A stretch of DNA of 47,863 bases from the IMG/VR virus record IMGVR_UViG_3300031240_000013, positions 1 through 47,863 of that record. One strand, given 5' to 3'. Made by a program: the position numbers and the translations under genes. Shown piece after piece: positions 1 through 6,946 of this stretch (its first letter is position 1; each line of letters opens with the position of its first letter). Origin of the DNA: a virus. The notes under the pieces were generated by a model. It did not search any database and was not told the origin of the DNA. It saw only the letters and a list, made by a program, of their open reading frames with translations.

Positions 1-145
1 TGTGGTTTTCGTCCCACGTGATGTGGTCCGGGCTAACCCAGGGTTTGAGCAGCCCCGCGTCCTTCATCGCCAAAGAAATTGGATCAGAGCTACAAGAGCC
101 TCTGACCCCAGATCGAATGTGCTTTTCAGTTACGTGGATTTTCAT
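1..145 (-). CDS. Hypothetical protein, partial (continues off left edge)
   Basis: N-terminal 48 codons of a gene that runs out of the window. The ATG at 145 follows a GAGG ribosome-binding site and begins 6 bases after the TGA of the SSB gene, so it belongs to the same minus-strand operon. The visible peptide starts MKIHVTEKHIRSG. I recognise no domain. Confidence 0.7.
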   Translation of the reverse strand, partial: MKIHVTEKHIRSGVRGSCSSDPISLAMKDAGLLKPWVSPDHITWDENH

Positions 146-151
146 AGGGCC

Positions 152-577
152 TCAGAACGGAATCGGATCGTCGAACGGATCATCGGATGCTGGTGCGGCT
201 GCTCTCGGGGCTGGAGTGGTTTGTTGACGGGTTGCTGTGGCGCTGCGGGTACCTTCGGATTTGGAACCGCTGTCGAGGAAGGTGATGTCTCGGGCTACAA
301 CCTCTGTCCGATATTGCTTCACGCCATCCTTTTCCCAACTACGGGTTTGGAGTGTTCCCGATAGAGCGATGGTTTTGCCCTTTTTTAAGAAGCGTTCCGT
401 CAGTTCGGCCAGTTTTTCCCAAACTACGATGTTGACCCACTCGGTCTTTTTGGCATCCCCGAAGCCTTGATCCACAGCAACCGAGAAATTAGCGACTTTC
501 TTTCCGGTTGGTGTGGACTTGACCTCGGGGTCCCTGCCGAGAGACCCGACTACCGTGACGTTAATGTACCCGCTCAC
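152..577 (-). CDS. ssb: Single-stranded DNA-binding protein
   Basis: Binds ssDNA during replication and recombination. The first ~105 of 141 residues read as a bacterial-type SSB OB fold (SGYINVTVVGSLGRDPE near the N-terminus, then KKVANFSVAVDQ). A Thr/Gln/Pro/Ala-rich linker follows, then the acidic tip DDPFDDPIPF, which in this family docks partner proteins. I chose the GTG at 577 because it follows GGAGG at normal spacing and overlaps the TGA of the upstream gene (GTGA), implying translational coupling. It lies two genes downstream of Bet, so it probably serves the same recombination/replication module. Confidence 0.93.
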   Translation of the reverse strand: MSGYINVTVVGSLGRDPEVKSTPTGKKVANFSVAVDQGFGDAKKTEWVNIVVWEKLAELTERFLKKGKTIALSGTLQTRSWEKDGVKQYRTEVVARDITFLDSGSKSEGTRSATATRQQTTPAPRAAAPASDDPFDDPIPF

Positions 578-891
578 TGAGCCTCCTTCTTCACGCACTT
601 TGCGACAAACACGTAGTGGGTATTGCCACTATCTACGAGGGTTGCGAAACCACCCCTGGTGTCATAGGTTATATACCCCGAAGAAGTCCACGAAGGGGAG
701 GAACCAACCACATACCACTCCAGCTTGAAATCATCTCTCGGACAGAAGGGTTGCGAATCTTTGTATTGGGGCTCTACCACACCTTTTGGAATTTCTTCCT
801 CTAGGTTGGGGCACGGGTGCTTGAGTTGGTGGGTTACCTGCGCTGGTAGCAAAGTAGCGACGGCCAGAATGGCTAGGATTGCACGCTTCAT
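574..891 (-). CDS. Small exported protein with signal peptide
   Basis: 105 residues. The N-terminus MKRAILAILAVATLLPAQ is a typical Sec signal peptide (Lys-Arg, hydrophobic core, A-Q cleavage region) without a lipobox Cys. The mature part has four Cys and no family I know. ATG 891 overlaps the TGA of the preceding gene (ATGA), and its own TGA overlaps the GTG of ssb. An envelope role after export is inferred only from the signal. Confidence 0.75.
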   Translation of the reverse strand: MKRAILAILAVATLLPAQVTHQLKHPCPNLEEEIPKGVVEPQYKDSQPFCPRDDFKLEWYVVGSSPSWTSSGYITYDTRGGFATLVDSGNTHYVFVAKCVKKEAQ

Positions 892-1214
892 TGAATAGTC
901 TCCTCGGTCGGGGGTTCGTGCCACATATCAATGATGGACCAGACCTTGCTGAAGAAGTCTTCGTTCTCCTCTTCGGCTCGGCAGGCGGCACACACGTCGT
1001 CCGTGTCCTCCCCAGTCAGATCATCGTGGAAGTAAAAATCAGCTTTGTCGTTCTCCTGTTTGATGACCGCTAAGGTGGCGTGGGCGTTTACTGAGGCGAC
1101 GAGTTTTCCCTCGGAACGGAAGTCGTAAACATCAGGATTGTGGTTGTTGTCGAACGAATCCGCTTCGATGTAAATGTTGCGGTCGTTGATGGTTTTCACT
1201 ACGAATTCTGGCAT
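888..1214 (-). CDS. Hypothetical acidic protein
   Basis: 108 residues starting MPEFVVKTIND, with a strong AGGAG site upstream. Asp/Glu-rich, with a CAAC pair (DDVCAACRAEEE) near residue 80. Coupled by ATGA to the exported-protein gene downstream. No domain recognised. Confidence 0.75.
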   Translation of the reverse strand: MPEFVVKTINDRNIYIEADSFDNNHNPDVYDFRSEGKLVASVNAHATLAVIKQENDKADFYFHDDLTGEDTDDVCAACRAEEENEDFFSKVWSIIDMWHEPPTEETIQ

Positions 1215-1230
1215 TTGTCTTCTCCTCGGG

Positions 1231-2484
1231 TTAAAAGGTTCCTAATTCTTTACTCGGCGGCTTGGTCTCAAACTCTCCCAGCGCCTGCTTCCAGTGTCTT
1301 ACTGGTGCTAAGTTGTGGTCTGTTACTCCAGACAGTTCTAGAATTCGGGCCTGAATGTCCTTACCCTTTGCTCCTTTTGCAGTTAAGGCTCGGATGCGGG
1401 CCACAAACCCGTCCTTCTCTTCTTTGGTTGGGGTTGGGTCCAGATCGGCCACAAAGGCTTCGGCTGCTGCTTTCTCCGCAACCTCGTCCACTACAGGTCG
1501 TGGTTGGTCTACATTGGCGATGTCTTCGTCTGTGATGTCCCCAGGTACTGGGGCTGGTCCATTAACTGGATTTTCCTTCTTGGGCCGACCGCCTTTCTTC
1601 TTTTCTGGGGGAGGGAGTTCGGAGGCTGGTTTGAGGTCGGGAACCGAAGCTCGTGCTGCCTCTCTTCGTTCGTTAAGTTCTTCTCCGACCGTTTTTGCCT
1701 TAACTACTAACACGCTTCCAGAGTGCTCGGGGAGGGTCGCAGGCACGGAGGTGACGTGATACTCAACTTTCGGTTCGTTCGGCCTCGGTGCGTCTGTCGG
1801 AACTGCGGGCTGTTGGTTTACAGGCGGCGCAGTTGGTGGTAGGGGAACTACGGAGGCTGGGGTGACGGCGGTTGGAGCGGGTTCTTCTTCGTTCTTGATC
1901 TCTTCGGACAGGTAGAGCGAGCCGAGTTCTTCCGGAAACGCCTTACGCAAAGCGTCAGCCTCAGCACATTTCGCGTTCTGTTCTGGCCCGCGCTTGACCC
2001 ACATTTCGGTCAAAACAATGTTGTTGCCGCTCTTGTAGGTTCCCGCCACCGAGTCGAACCGGACAATGCTTGTGATTGGCTCGTCGAAATCTTTGCGTTT
2101 GACGGAGATTCGAACCGCCCAAGGCTCTCTTGGGGTGTTTGTTCTGGTCTTATCCGGCAACGGTATCTGGGAGACCACAGTGGGTTCTAGTTGGTCGTCC
2201 AAATAAATGTATTCTGGAGAGGTCGAGCCGCCGTACTGCTTTGTCCGCAGAGCGATCAGGCGCAGCGCCCCGATGGTTGTTATCCAAAATGGTTTTTTTA
2301 CGGATCGCTTAGACCCTGTATCTGGGTCCCACTCCGAGGCGCTACGAAGCTGGAATACACTATGAACTCCCGGCCTCAATGCTCTCGCCTTGCAGTCGCT
2401 AAGATACAACTCCCATTGGCTGTCGGTTGCTCCGCGTCCATATTCTGCGCGAAAAGCCGCTATCTCATTTTCGGTAAATTCCAT
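1231..2484 (-). CDS. bet: Phage recombination protein Bet (Red-beta/RecT-type annealing protein)
   Basis: ATP-independent single-strand annealing protein. Residues ~1-210 carry the Bet signature: FTENEIAAFRAEYGRGATDSQ near the N-terminus, GALRLIALRTKQYGG, then EMWVKRGPEQNAKCAEADAL followed by RKAFPEELGSLYLSEE. The ~205-residue C-terminal part is Pro/Ala/Glu-rich and contains KKKGGRPKKE, an AT-hook-like basic patch. That tail is long for the family. I chose ATG 2484 (GAGG upstream) over a TTG 12 bases earlier. No partner exonuclease is visible here. A copy of the dispersed palindrome (1557-1571) lies inside the frame, encoding PVNGP. Confidence 0.9.
   Translation of the reverse strand: MEFTENEIAAFRAEYGRGATDSQWELYLSDCKARALRPGVHSVFQLRSASEWDPDTGSKRSVKKPFWITTIGALRLIALRTKQYGGSTSPEYIYLDDQLEPTVVSQIPLPDKTRTNTPREPWAVRISVKRKDFDEPITSIVRFDSVAGTYKSGNNIVLTEMWVKRGPEQNAKCAEADALRKAFPEELGSLYLSEEIKNEEEPAPTAVTPASVVPLPPTAPPVNQQPAVPTDAPRPNEPKVEYHVTSVPATLPEHSGSVLVVKAKTVGEELNERREAARASVPDLKPASELPPPEKKKGGRPKKENPVNGPAPVPGDITDEDIANVDQPRPVVDEVAEKAAAEAFVADLDPTPTKEEKDGFVARIRALTAKGAKGKDIQARILELSGVTDHNLAPVRHWKQALGEFETKPPSKELGTF
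1557..1571 (+). repeat. GTCC palindrome site 1
   Basis: gtccattaactggat. Lies inside the bet frame; the last base departs from the consensus GTCCATTAATCGGAC. Confidence 0.7.
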
Positions 2485-2505
2485 GCTGTTCCTCAATTTC
2501 TCAAG

Positions 2506-2533
2506 TTGATTTTACCACTTCCTGTGGTATATT
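2506..2533 (+). promoter_or_regulatory. Promoter for the lone plus-strand gene
   Basis: TTGATT (2506-2511), 16-base spacer, TATATT (2528-2533) with the extended element TGTGG just before the -10. It points against the surrounding minus-strand operon, and the ATG follows 6 bases later, so the transcript would have a very short leader. Confidence 0.55.
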
Positions 2534-2539
2534 TCAAGT

Positions 2540-2686
2540 ATGTCGATCTTCTCCAAGCTCTGGTCCTGGTTAAAACTCGCCCCCGAACCCTACTGCAACC
2601 ATCAAGTAGAGTGGGAGGATATTGGCCGATCTACCAAGCGGGGGTTTTGCATCTGGTGCCTCAAACGCTTTGGAAAGTCCGGTTAA
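2540..2686 (+). CDS. Small Cys-rich zinc-knuckle protein, alone on the plus strand
   Basis: 48 residues starting MSIFSKLWSWLKLAPEPYCN, with a C-N-H pair near residue 19 and C-x-x-C (FCIWCLKRFG) near residue 37. This probably folds around one zinc. It has its own extended -10 promoter and runs opposite to all neighbours between 1 and 22 kb. Its TAA is embedded in a palindrome site that also abuts the stop of the convergent gene at 2691. Function unknown. Confidence 0.65.
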   Translation: MSIFSKLWSWLKLAPEPYCNHQVEWEDIGRSTKRGFCIWCLKRFGKSG

Positions 2687-2691
2687 TGGAC
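2677..2691 (-). repeat. GTCC palindrome site 2
   Basis: gtccggttaatggac. Supplies the TAA of the plus-strand gene 2540-2686 and abuts the TAG of the minus-strand gene 2691-2876. Confidence 0.8.
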
Positions 2692-2876
2692 TATTCCCAG
2701 ACTTTGGGGTCGATTTTTCCAACAATCTCCGACACAGTCTCCTGAATCTCAATACTGAGTCCGTTGGGTAACATGATGTTCGAGACGCCGACTAAAGTTC
2801 CGGCGGACAAGACCGCGATCTGATCCGTATTCACGTAGATGTCGGCTCCCTTAGTTGATTTCAGTTTGATTAGCAT
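2691..2876 (-). CDS. Hypothetical small protein
   Basis: 61 residues starting MLIKLKSTKGADIYV, from the ATG at 2876 with an excellent AGGAGG site. It looks like a compact beta-rich protein (TDQIAVLSAG, NGLSIEIQETV). Its TAG is fused to palindrome site 2. Function unknown. Confidence 0.75.
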   Translation of the reverse strand: MLIKLKSTKGADIYVNTDQIAVLSAGTLVGVSNIMLPNGLSIEIQETVSEIVGKIDPKVWE

Positions 2877-2886
2877 TACTTTCCTC

Positions 2887-3177
2887 CTAGGTAAACATGC
2901 ACAAACAATCATATTGAGAGTCGTGGCGAACTCCGCATCTGTGTAAATCAATAAGTTGTTTCTCAGTTGCCGCCGCCACTAGTTGGTCGGGGCTGACCTC
3001 AAGGAAAATCTCATCGTGTTGCGCGTCAGACACCATATCGAACTCTCCCGGAACCAGTTGGTTCAGCAAGATAAAAGCGTGTATATCTGGGCGGCTAGAT
3101 AACTTGTTTTCTACCCGCTCAAATTTCAGGAACTCATCCGTGTGATCCTCGAAAAAGTCATGTAGATTTTCAATCAT
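2887..3177 (-). CDS. Hypothetical protein
   Basis: 96 residues starting MIENLHDFFEDHTDE. ATG 3177 follows GGAGG and overlaps the TGA of the clamp-loader gene (ATGA), so the two are translationally coupled. The C-terminus is Cys/His-rich (HRCGVRHDSQYDCLCMF). No family recognised. Confidence 0.75.
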   Translation of the reverse strand: MIENLHDFFEDHTDEFLKFERVENKLSSRPDIHAFILLNQLVPGEFDMVSDAQHDEIFLEVSPDQLVAAATEKQLIDLHRCGVRHDSQYDCLCMFT

Positions 3178-4121
3178 TTGTTTCCTCCACCGATAGCTCG
3201 GCAACATTTATACAGAAGGGCTTTCAGGCTCGAATAGGCCACTCCGTCCGCGAACTGGTTGACACCGAGGCCGACCAAGCAAGTTGCAATTGCGTCTCCT
3301 CTCGGCCCGAAACCTTCTTCCAGCAGAGCCCAACTCATTTTGGCAGAAACCACCGCGACCATTGCCCGATAATCCGCTGTTTTGATTTGCTTCAGGAGTC
3401 CAGAAGTTTTGTTCCAGTTTCCTGATAAAACTGCGGTGGCGATCTCAGGATATAAAGGCTCGTGCTCGGCCCCATGAACAGCTTGTTCGAGAGGTACGCC
3501 AGCAAAGTGTTGATCTAAGACACCCAGGATTTCTCTGGGGGAAGTGATTCCTCGGTCATAAAACCACTGGGCGAATTTGGCCGCACTTTCTGAAGCGGCG
3601 GCGTCGTGTGCAGACGGAATCGACCCGTAAATAAGGTCGGAGATTTGAATCTTGGTTAGGGGTTTCAACTCAAACGTAGCCGCGCTGGCCCGAGACTTGA
3701 TGGCGGCTTCAACCTTCTCTGGGCGGTCTGTAGTTAGTATCCAGAGGGCCGGACTCTTCTCCATCGGGTCCTTGAGGACGTTCTGCGCTTGAACAGTGTA
3801 CATGTGGAATTCGTTCAGAATTATCACACGCCGTTGTCCAGAAAATGGACGGCTCTCCGAAAGCTCTGCAAGTTCTCGGGCGGAGTCTACTCCGTTTTCT
3901 GCGGAAGCGTTGATCTCTTGGATGTACTCTGGGTCGGCTCCCGACATGCGAGCGATAATCAATGCGCTCGTGGTTTTGCCGGTACCAGGGGGTCCGTGCA
4001 ACAGAAACACGTTCGGCCAGTTACCCTTCTCGGCGAAGGACTTGACAGCCCGCTTGAGAGAATCCTGCCCGATCAGAGCATCCAGAGAGTCGGGCCTCAT
4101 TGTTAGTGCCAGATTAGACAT
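3174..4121 (-). CDS. Clamp-loader-like AAA+ ATPase (RFC/DnaX type)
   Basis: 315 residues, start ATG 4121. Walker A is GPPGTGKTT (about residue 43). The second acidic motif reads IILNEFHMY, so the usual Asp of the DExH box is Asn while the Glu is kept. A sensor-1 Thr pair (LTTDRP) and a KSRA arginine-finger-like element follow. A helical collar-like C-terminus completes a small-subunit clamp-loader layout. It should load a sliding clamp for the polymerase encoded at 7489-9639. No clamp gene is visible. It overlaps the Tad2-like gene by 8 bases and is ATGA-coupled to 2887-3177. Confidence 0.85.
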   Translation of the reverse strand: MSNLALTMRPDSLDALIGQDSLKRAVKSFAEKGNWPNVFLLHGPPGTGKTTSALIIARMSGADPEYIQEINASAENGVDSARELAELSESRPFSGQRRVIILNEFHMYTVQAQNVLKDPMEKSPALWILTTDRPEKVEAAIKSRASAATFELKPLTKIQISDLIYGSIPSAHDAAASESAAKFAQWFYDRGITSPREILGVLDQHFAGVPLEQAVHGAEHEPLYPEIATAVLSGNWNKTSGLLKQIKTADYRAMVAVVSAKMSWALLEEGFGPRGDAIATCLVGLGVNQFADGVAYSSLKALLYKCCRAIGGGNK

Positions 4122-4314
4122 CTGCAATCTCCCAGTCGTCGGCGAGAAGATCGCCCGTCCACAAAAGTAGAACAGGGTCCGGGCTACCTCGTTGCTTCCA
4201 AAACAGATATATCCGACCCGTTCCGCAATAGTGAGTTCCGGGGTCTTTCCAAAACGCTCTCGTCACTTTCTTCCCCTCTACCATCCACTTCGCAGCCTGC
4301 TTGATGTCTGCCAT
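4114..4314 (-). CDS. Tad2-like DUF2829 protein (possible Thoeris anti-defence)
   Basis: 66 residues: MADIKQAAKWMVEGKKVTRA, an aromatic FWKDPG/YLFWKQ middle, and the hallmark ending LLADDWEIADV. This order (alpha segment with EGKKVxRxxW, then DLLAxDWE) is that of DUF2829. Family members called Tad2 sequester the Thoeris signalling nucleotide. The protein is shorter than typical members (about 80-100 residues), so activity is an inference. Start ATG 4314, GGGAG site. Confidence 0.72.
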   Translation of the reverse strand: MADIKQAAKWMVEGKKVTRAFWKDPGTHYCGTGRIYLFWKQRGSPDPVLLLWTGDLLADDWEIADV

Positions 4315-4315
4315 C

Positions 4316-4516
4316 TCAATACTCCCTCGTAACCAAAATCGCCAATTGACTGATTTTCCGTCTCAACGGCCAGTTTACCAGATCAACGTGCATGTTTTCA
4401 ATGTCCTTCCGTAGAAGTTCCATGAGTTTCGCCTCGGCTTCTGCGCGGTCATACGACGCTCTGGGAATTGTTATTGACTGGATCACTAGTGCTTGCAGGA
4501 ACGTTCTCCTGTTCAT
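4316..4516 (-). CDS. Hypothetical small basic protein
   Basis: 66 residues starting MNRRTFLQALVIQS, with helical AEAEAKLMELLRKDIENMHV. ATG 4516 has a GGAGG site, but the first 68 bases overlap the end of the upstream gene in another frame. A later internal start is possible. No family recognised. Confidence 0.5.
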   Translation of the reverse strand: MNRRTFLQALVIQSITIPRASYDRAEAEAKLMELLRKDIENMHVDLVNWPLRRKISQLAILVTREY

Positions 4517-4856
4517 TTGAAACCTCCGGGATGAGTTTGTTGAGTTCAAAGGCTTTGTTCAAAGCGGGATGACCTTTGATTTCCTCGTGGGGAACGTAGT
4601 CCATTCGATAGCCGTTGGGGTAGTGTTTCCGATAGGAGTTTTCGTGGCGGTCGGATCGGTCGCCTTTAAAGATTCCCAAATCGTAAGGAATGAAGTAGTC
4701 AGCAGAACAGAGGTGAACCCCAAGGACGTGCCCATCTTCTGCAATCGCGAGGGCGCTATACCACCCCACGGAGCCACCGTTATTGAATCCGTAGATCACG
4801 GGGAGTCCCTCTACGGGTTTGTTTTGCGGGTTGAAAATTTCGTAATTCTCGTTCAC
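4449..4856 (-). CDS. Hypothetical protein
   Basis: 135 residues starting at GTG 4856 with GGGAGG upstream (product MNENYEIFNPQNKPVEG). The middle is aromatic and Gly-rich (YGFNNGGSVGWYSALAIAED), with a Ser/Asn/Pro-rich tail. No family recognised. Its 3' end overlaps the next gene. Confidence 0.65.
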   Translation of the reverse strand: MNENYEIFNPQNKPVEGLPVIYGFNNGGSVGWYSALAIAEDGHVLGVHLCSADYFIPYDLGIFKGDRSDRHENSYRKHYPNGYRMDYVPHEEIKGHPALNKAFELNKLIPEVSNEQENVPASTSDPVNNNSQSVV

Positions 4857-4866
4857 AAATCCTCCC

Positions 4867-4881
4867 GTCCATTAATCGGAC
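4867..4881 (+). repeat. GTCC palindrome site 3
   Basis: Perfect consensus gtccattaatcggac. On the minus strand it encodes the final Ser-Asp-stop of the gene 4872-5060. Confidence 0.9.
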
Positions 4882-5060
4882 ATTGCTTCCGCGTCTTTTG
4901 CGTCAATCTGGGCAATAAACTGTGGTGTTGCTCCTCGTTGCTCTAAGTCCATTGTTTCGTACTTTTTCTTGGTTAGTAATCGTTTTTCGAGCCGCTTGAT
5001 TTTTCTCTGAAGTTTCTCGATTAATTTCTGCTGTGTTGCAAGGGCTTCCAAGTCGGTCAT
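4872..5060 (-). CDS. Small coiled-coil protein
   Basis: 62 residues. Residues ~10-32 (QKLIEKLQRKIKRLEKRLL) form a Lys/Leu-rich heptad coil. It ends MSD-stop with TCC GAT TAA contributed by palindrome site 3. ATG 5060 overlaps the upstream TGA (ATGA). Role unknown; probably a dimerising accessory protein. Confidence 0.75.
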   Translation of the reverse strand: MTDLEALATQQKLIEKLQRKIKRLEKRLLTKKKYETMDLEQRGATPQFIAQIDAKDAEAMSD

Positions 5061-5473
5061 TGTGTTTCTTTCACTCGGAGTTCAACTCCACTTTCCTTGA
5101 GGTAGACAGCGGATTCTCCCCACCGATCCAGCCCCCGAAACGGAACCACTACTCGTTTGATCCCAGACTGAATAATCACCGCCGCGCACTGAGAGCAGCA
5201 TAGGTACGGCCAGATGTAGATTGTACACCCATTCAGATCGCGGCGGGATGTTAAAATCGCGTTGAGTTCTGCATGGAGGATCGTCTTGTATTTTTCTTCC
5301 CGGTTCTCCAGCCGTTGGGGTGTGTCCGGCAGTCCTGCGGGGTGGCCGTTGAACCCGAGACTTACCACGAACTTACCCTTGGTGATTACGGCCCCGACCT
5401 TCGTGCTGGGGTCGCGGCTCCAGCTCCCGACCAACTTGGCCATGTCCAAAAATCGTTGATCCCAGTCGGTCAC
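5057..5473 (-). CDS. dCMP deaminase-type zinc enzyme
   Basis: 138 residues from GTG 5473 (overlapping TGA of the upstream gene, GTGA). Cytidine/deoxycytidylate deaminase fold: KVGAVITKGKFVVSLGFNG, catalytic HAELNAI (His67, Glu69), and CSQC (Cys93, Cys96) as the remaining zinc ligands, in PYLCCSQCA. Converts dCMP to dUMP, feeding thymidylate synthesis for phage DNA. A longer in-frame extension upstream exists but overlaps the small membrane-protein gene, so I prefer GTG. Confidence 0.9.
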   Translation of the reverse strand: MTDWDQRFLDMAKLVGSWSRDPSTKVGAVITKGKFVVSLGFNGHPAGLPDTPQRLENREEKYKTILHAELNAILTSRRDLNGCTIYIWPYLCCSQCAAVIIQSGIKRVVVPFRGLDRWGESAVYLKESGVELRVKETQ

Positions 5474-5640
5474 TCTTCCCACCTCATCCAACCTACAATC
5501 TGTTCCCAAGCCGAAGAACCAAAGCAAACCCCAGCCCCCAACAGCGTAACCAGAGCGCACCACGGCATTTTCAAGTGCAGGAGGCAAACGGCCAAGATCA
5601 GGCAGACGGTCCCGAGGAGGGTTTTGTCTAGGGATGTCAT
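5470..5640 (-). CDS. Small membrane protein
   Basis: 56 residues: MTSLDKTLLGTVCLILAVCL, then LLHLKMPWCALVTLLGAGVC, giving two short hydrophobic stretches separated by a Lys, then a Trp-rich tail. ATG 5640 overlaps the TGA of 5637-5861 and its TGA overlaps the deaminase GTG, so it is locked between coupled genes. Function unknown. Confidence 0.65.
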   Translation of the reverse strand: MTSLDKTLLGTVCLILAVCLLHLKMPWCALVTLLGAGVCFGSSAWEQIVGWMRWEE

Positions 5641-5861
5641 GCTTCGACCTTCGCAAGTTTTAATTTGAGTTCAATGATCTCTTCTTCCAAATTTTCACAG
5701 AAGGGACACGGATTTTCTTCCGCTAGATCGTTGACAAAATCTTCGATCAGATTGTAAGCGGTTGATTTGACTATCCGTTCCTGAACTACCGGGTCTTCGT
5801 TCAGAATGGCAGCGTGATAGACTTCATCCATGAGGGATTCGACGAGAGCTTCTAAATCCAC
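5637..5861 (-). CDS. Hypothetical acidic helical protein
   Basis: 74 residues from GTG 5861 (AGGAG upstream). Mostly helical and acidic, with one CPFC pair near residue 51 and a C-terminal EEEIIELKLKLAKVEA coil. No family recognised. Confidence 0.7.
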   Translation of the reverse strand: MDLEALVESLMDEVYHAAILNEDPVVQERIVKSTAYNLIEDFVNDLAEENPCPFCENLEEEIIELKLKLAKVEA

Positions 5862-5869
5862 GGTGGCTC

Positions 5870-6109
5870 CTAGATATCTGGTTCGGGGGTTGGTTTTGGG
5901 AAGCGCAGCAAGAGAGATGTTTCGGAGACTGAGCTATAACGCCCCTCCGCGTAAACGATATATCCAGGGTGGTTCAAGTAGAACTGACCCTCGTGGGCGA
6001 AATCCGGAACATATTCTTTGCAGGACTTCAGCAGGTTCTTCTCGAACTCGTTTTCGGGAGTCAGAACCAGTTGTAGGTTGTTTTCGCTAAAGTAGATAGC
6101 GGTTTTCAT
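5870..6109 (-). CDS. Hypothetical protein
   Basis: 79 residues starting MKTAIYFSENNLQLVLTPEN, with a CAGGAG site upstream. It reads as a small alpha/beta protein of the kind common in phage early regions. No function recognised. Confidence 0.75.
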   Translation of the reverse strand: MKTAIYFSENNLQLVLTPENEFEKNLLKSCKEYVPDFAHEGQFYLNHPGYIVYAEGRYSSVSETSLLLRFPKPTPEPDI

Positions 6110-6112
6110 GGT

Positions 6113-6373
6113 TTACTCCTGCTCGATCACGAGAGTGCCGGTCACTTCGATGAGTTTTCCGCTGGCTGCATCCTTGAAATACCAGCCGTCGGACTGACCT
6201 TCGTTGCTTACGTTTCCGGTCGATTCCCAAGTTTTGATGGCGGTTCCAGTTGCCCCGTACAGAGTGATGCGGTGTCTGGACCCGAGGGCTTGAAATTGTG
6301 CGTATTCCGAGTCTTTACAGCCCGCAAGGGGGAGCAAAGAAACGAGAGCGAGAATTGCAAAAACGATTTTCAT
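6113..6373 (-). CDS. Small lipoprotein
   Basis: 86 residues: signal MKIVFAILALVSLLPLAGCK with lipobox L-A-G-C (Cys19), then a short beta-rich domain (HRITLYGATGTAIKTWESTG, DGWYFKDAASGKLIEVTGTL). Predicted to be lipidated and membrane-anchored after expression in the host. Phage lipoproteins can act in superinfection exclusion, but nothing here proves that. Confidence 0.8.
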   Translation of the reverse strand: MKIVFAILALVSLLPLAGCKDSEYAQFQALGSRHRITLYGATGTAIKTWESTGNVSNEGQSDGWYFKDAASGKLIEVTGTLVIEQE

Positions 6374-6385
6374 GGTTGTCTCCTA

Positions 6386-6401
6386 GTCCATTTAATTGGA
6401 C
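6386..6401. repeat. GTCC palindrome site 4 (16-bp variant)
   Basis: gtccatttaattggac: one base longer than the consensus and a perfect inverted repeat. Lies between the lipoprotein start and the hexamer tract. Confidence 0.75.
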
Positions 6402-6423
6402 AGATTGATATCAAGGGTTAATA

Positions 6424-6586
<163 letters not shown>

Positions 6587-6625
6587 GACCGATAGCGTTG
6601 TTTGGAAGATCGAATCATCCTCGGC

Positions 6626-6892
6626 CTACTTTCCTAGACCGAAGGACTCGATTGCTGATGTTTGGACATACCACTCGGATGCTGGCAGATTCTGGGCGTC
6701 CTTGTAGTTCTTATCTGAGAACGGCCCCGTCTCATAAACGATCTTGGCCCCTTCCAGCTTGACGAAGGTCGCGTTAACCCCGACGAGTTTGCCGGTGTAG
6801 ATATAGTTCAGGCAGAACAGCAGAACGTTTTGGCCGAGCAGGGCCTCAAGACCCTCGCCCTCTACTTCAGTAACAGTTACGATTTGCTTCAT
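6626..6892 (-). CDS. Small LSm-like phage protein
   Basis: 88 residues from ATG 6892 with AAGGAG upstream. The core LLGQNVLLFCLNYIYTGKLV followed by NATFVKLEGAKIVYETG resembles a recurrent phage family with an Sm-like beta barrel (YYTGxLVxVxxxFVxLEDAxxIxxTG pattern). RNA binding is suggested by the fold only. It has its own promoter at 6916-6946. Confidence 0.7.
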   Translation of the reverse strand: MKQIVTVTEVEGEGLEALLGQNVLLFCLNYIYTGKLVGVNATFVKLEGAKIVYETGPFSDKNYKDAQNLPASEWYVQTSAIESFGLGK

Positions 6893-6915
6893 GATTTTCT
6901 CCTTGGATGTTTCAA

Positions 6916-6946
6916 AGTGTAGCACAGAATTAGGGGGAGATGTCAA
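6916..6946 (-). promoter_or_regulatory. Promoter upstream of the LSm-like gene
   Basis: TTGACA (6946-6941), 19-base spacer, TACACT (6921-6916) preceded by TGTGC. The TGA stop of the HNH-AP2 gene is part of the -35 hexamer. The same TTGACA-19-TGTGC layout is seen at 11588-11558. Confidence 0.6.

Noticed and set aside
574-924. Longer starts for several genes (ssb from 598, 574 from 924, 2887 from 3207, 5057 from 5656, 22018 from 22416)
   Set aside because: The longer versions overlap neighbouring genes without a ribosome-binding site; downstream starts have good Shine-Dalgarno sites and ATGA/GTGA overlaps.
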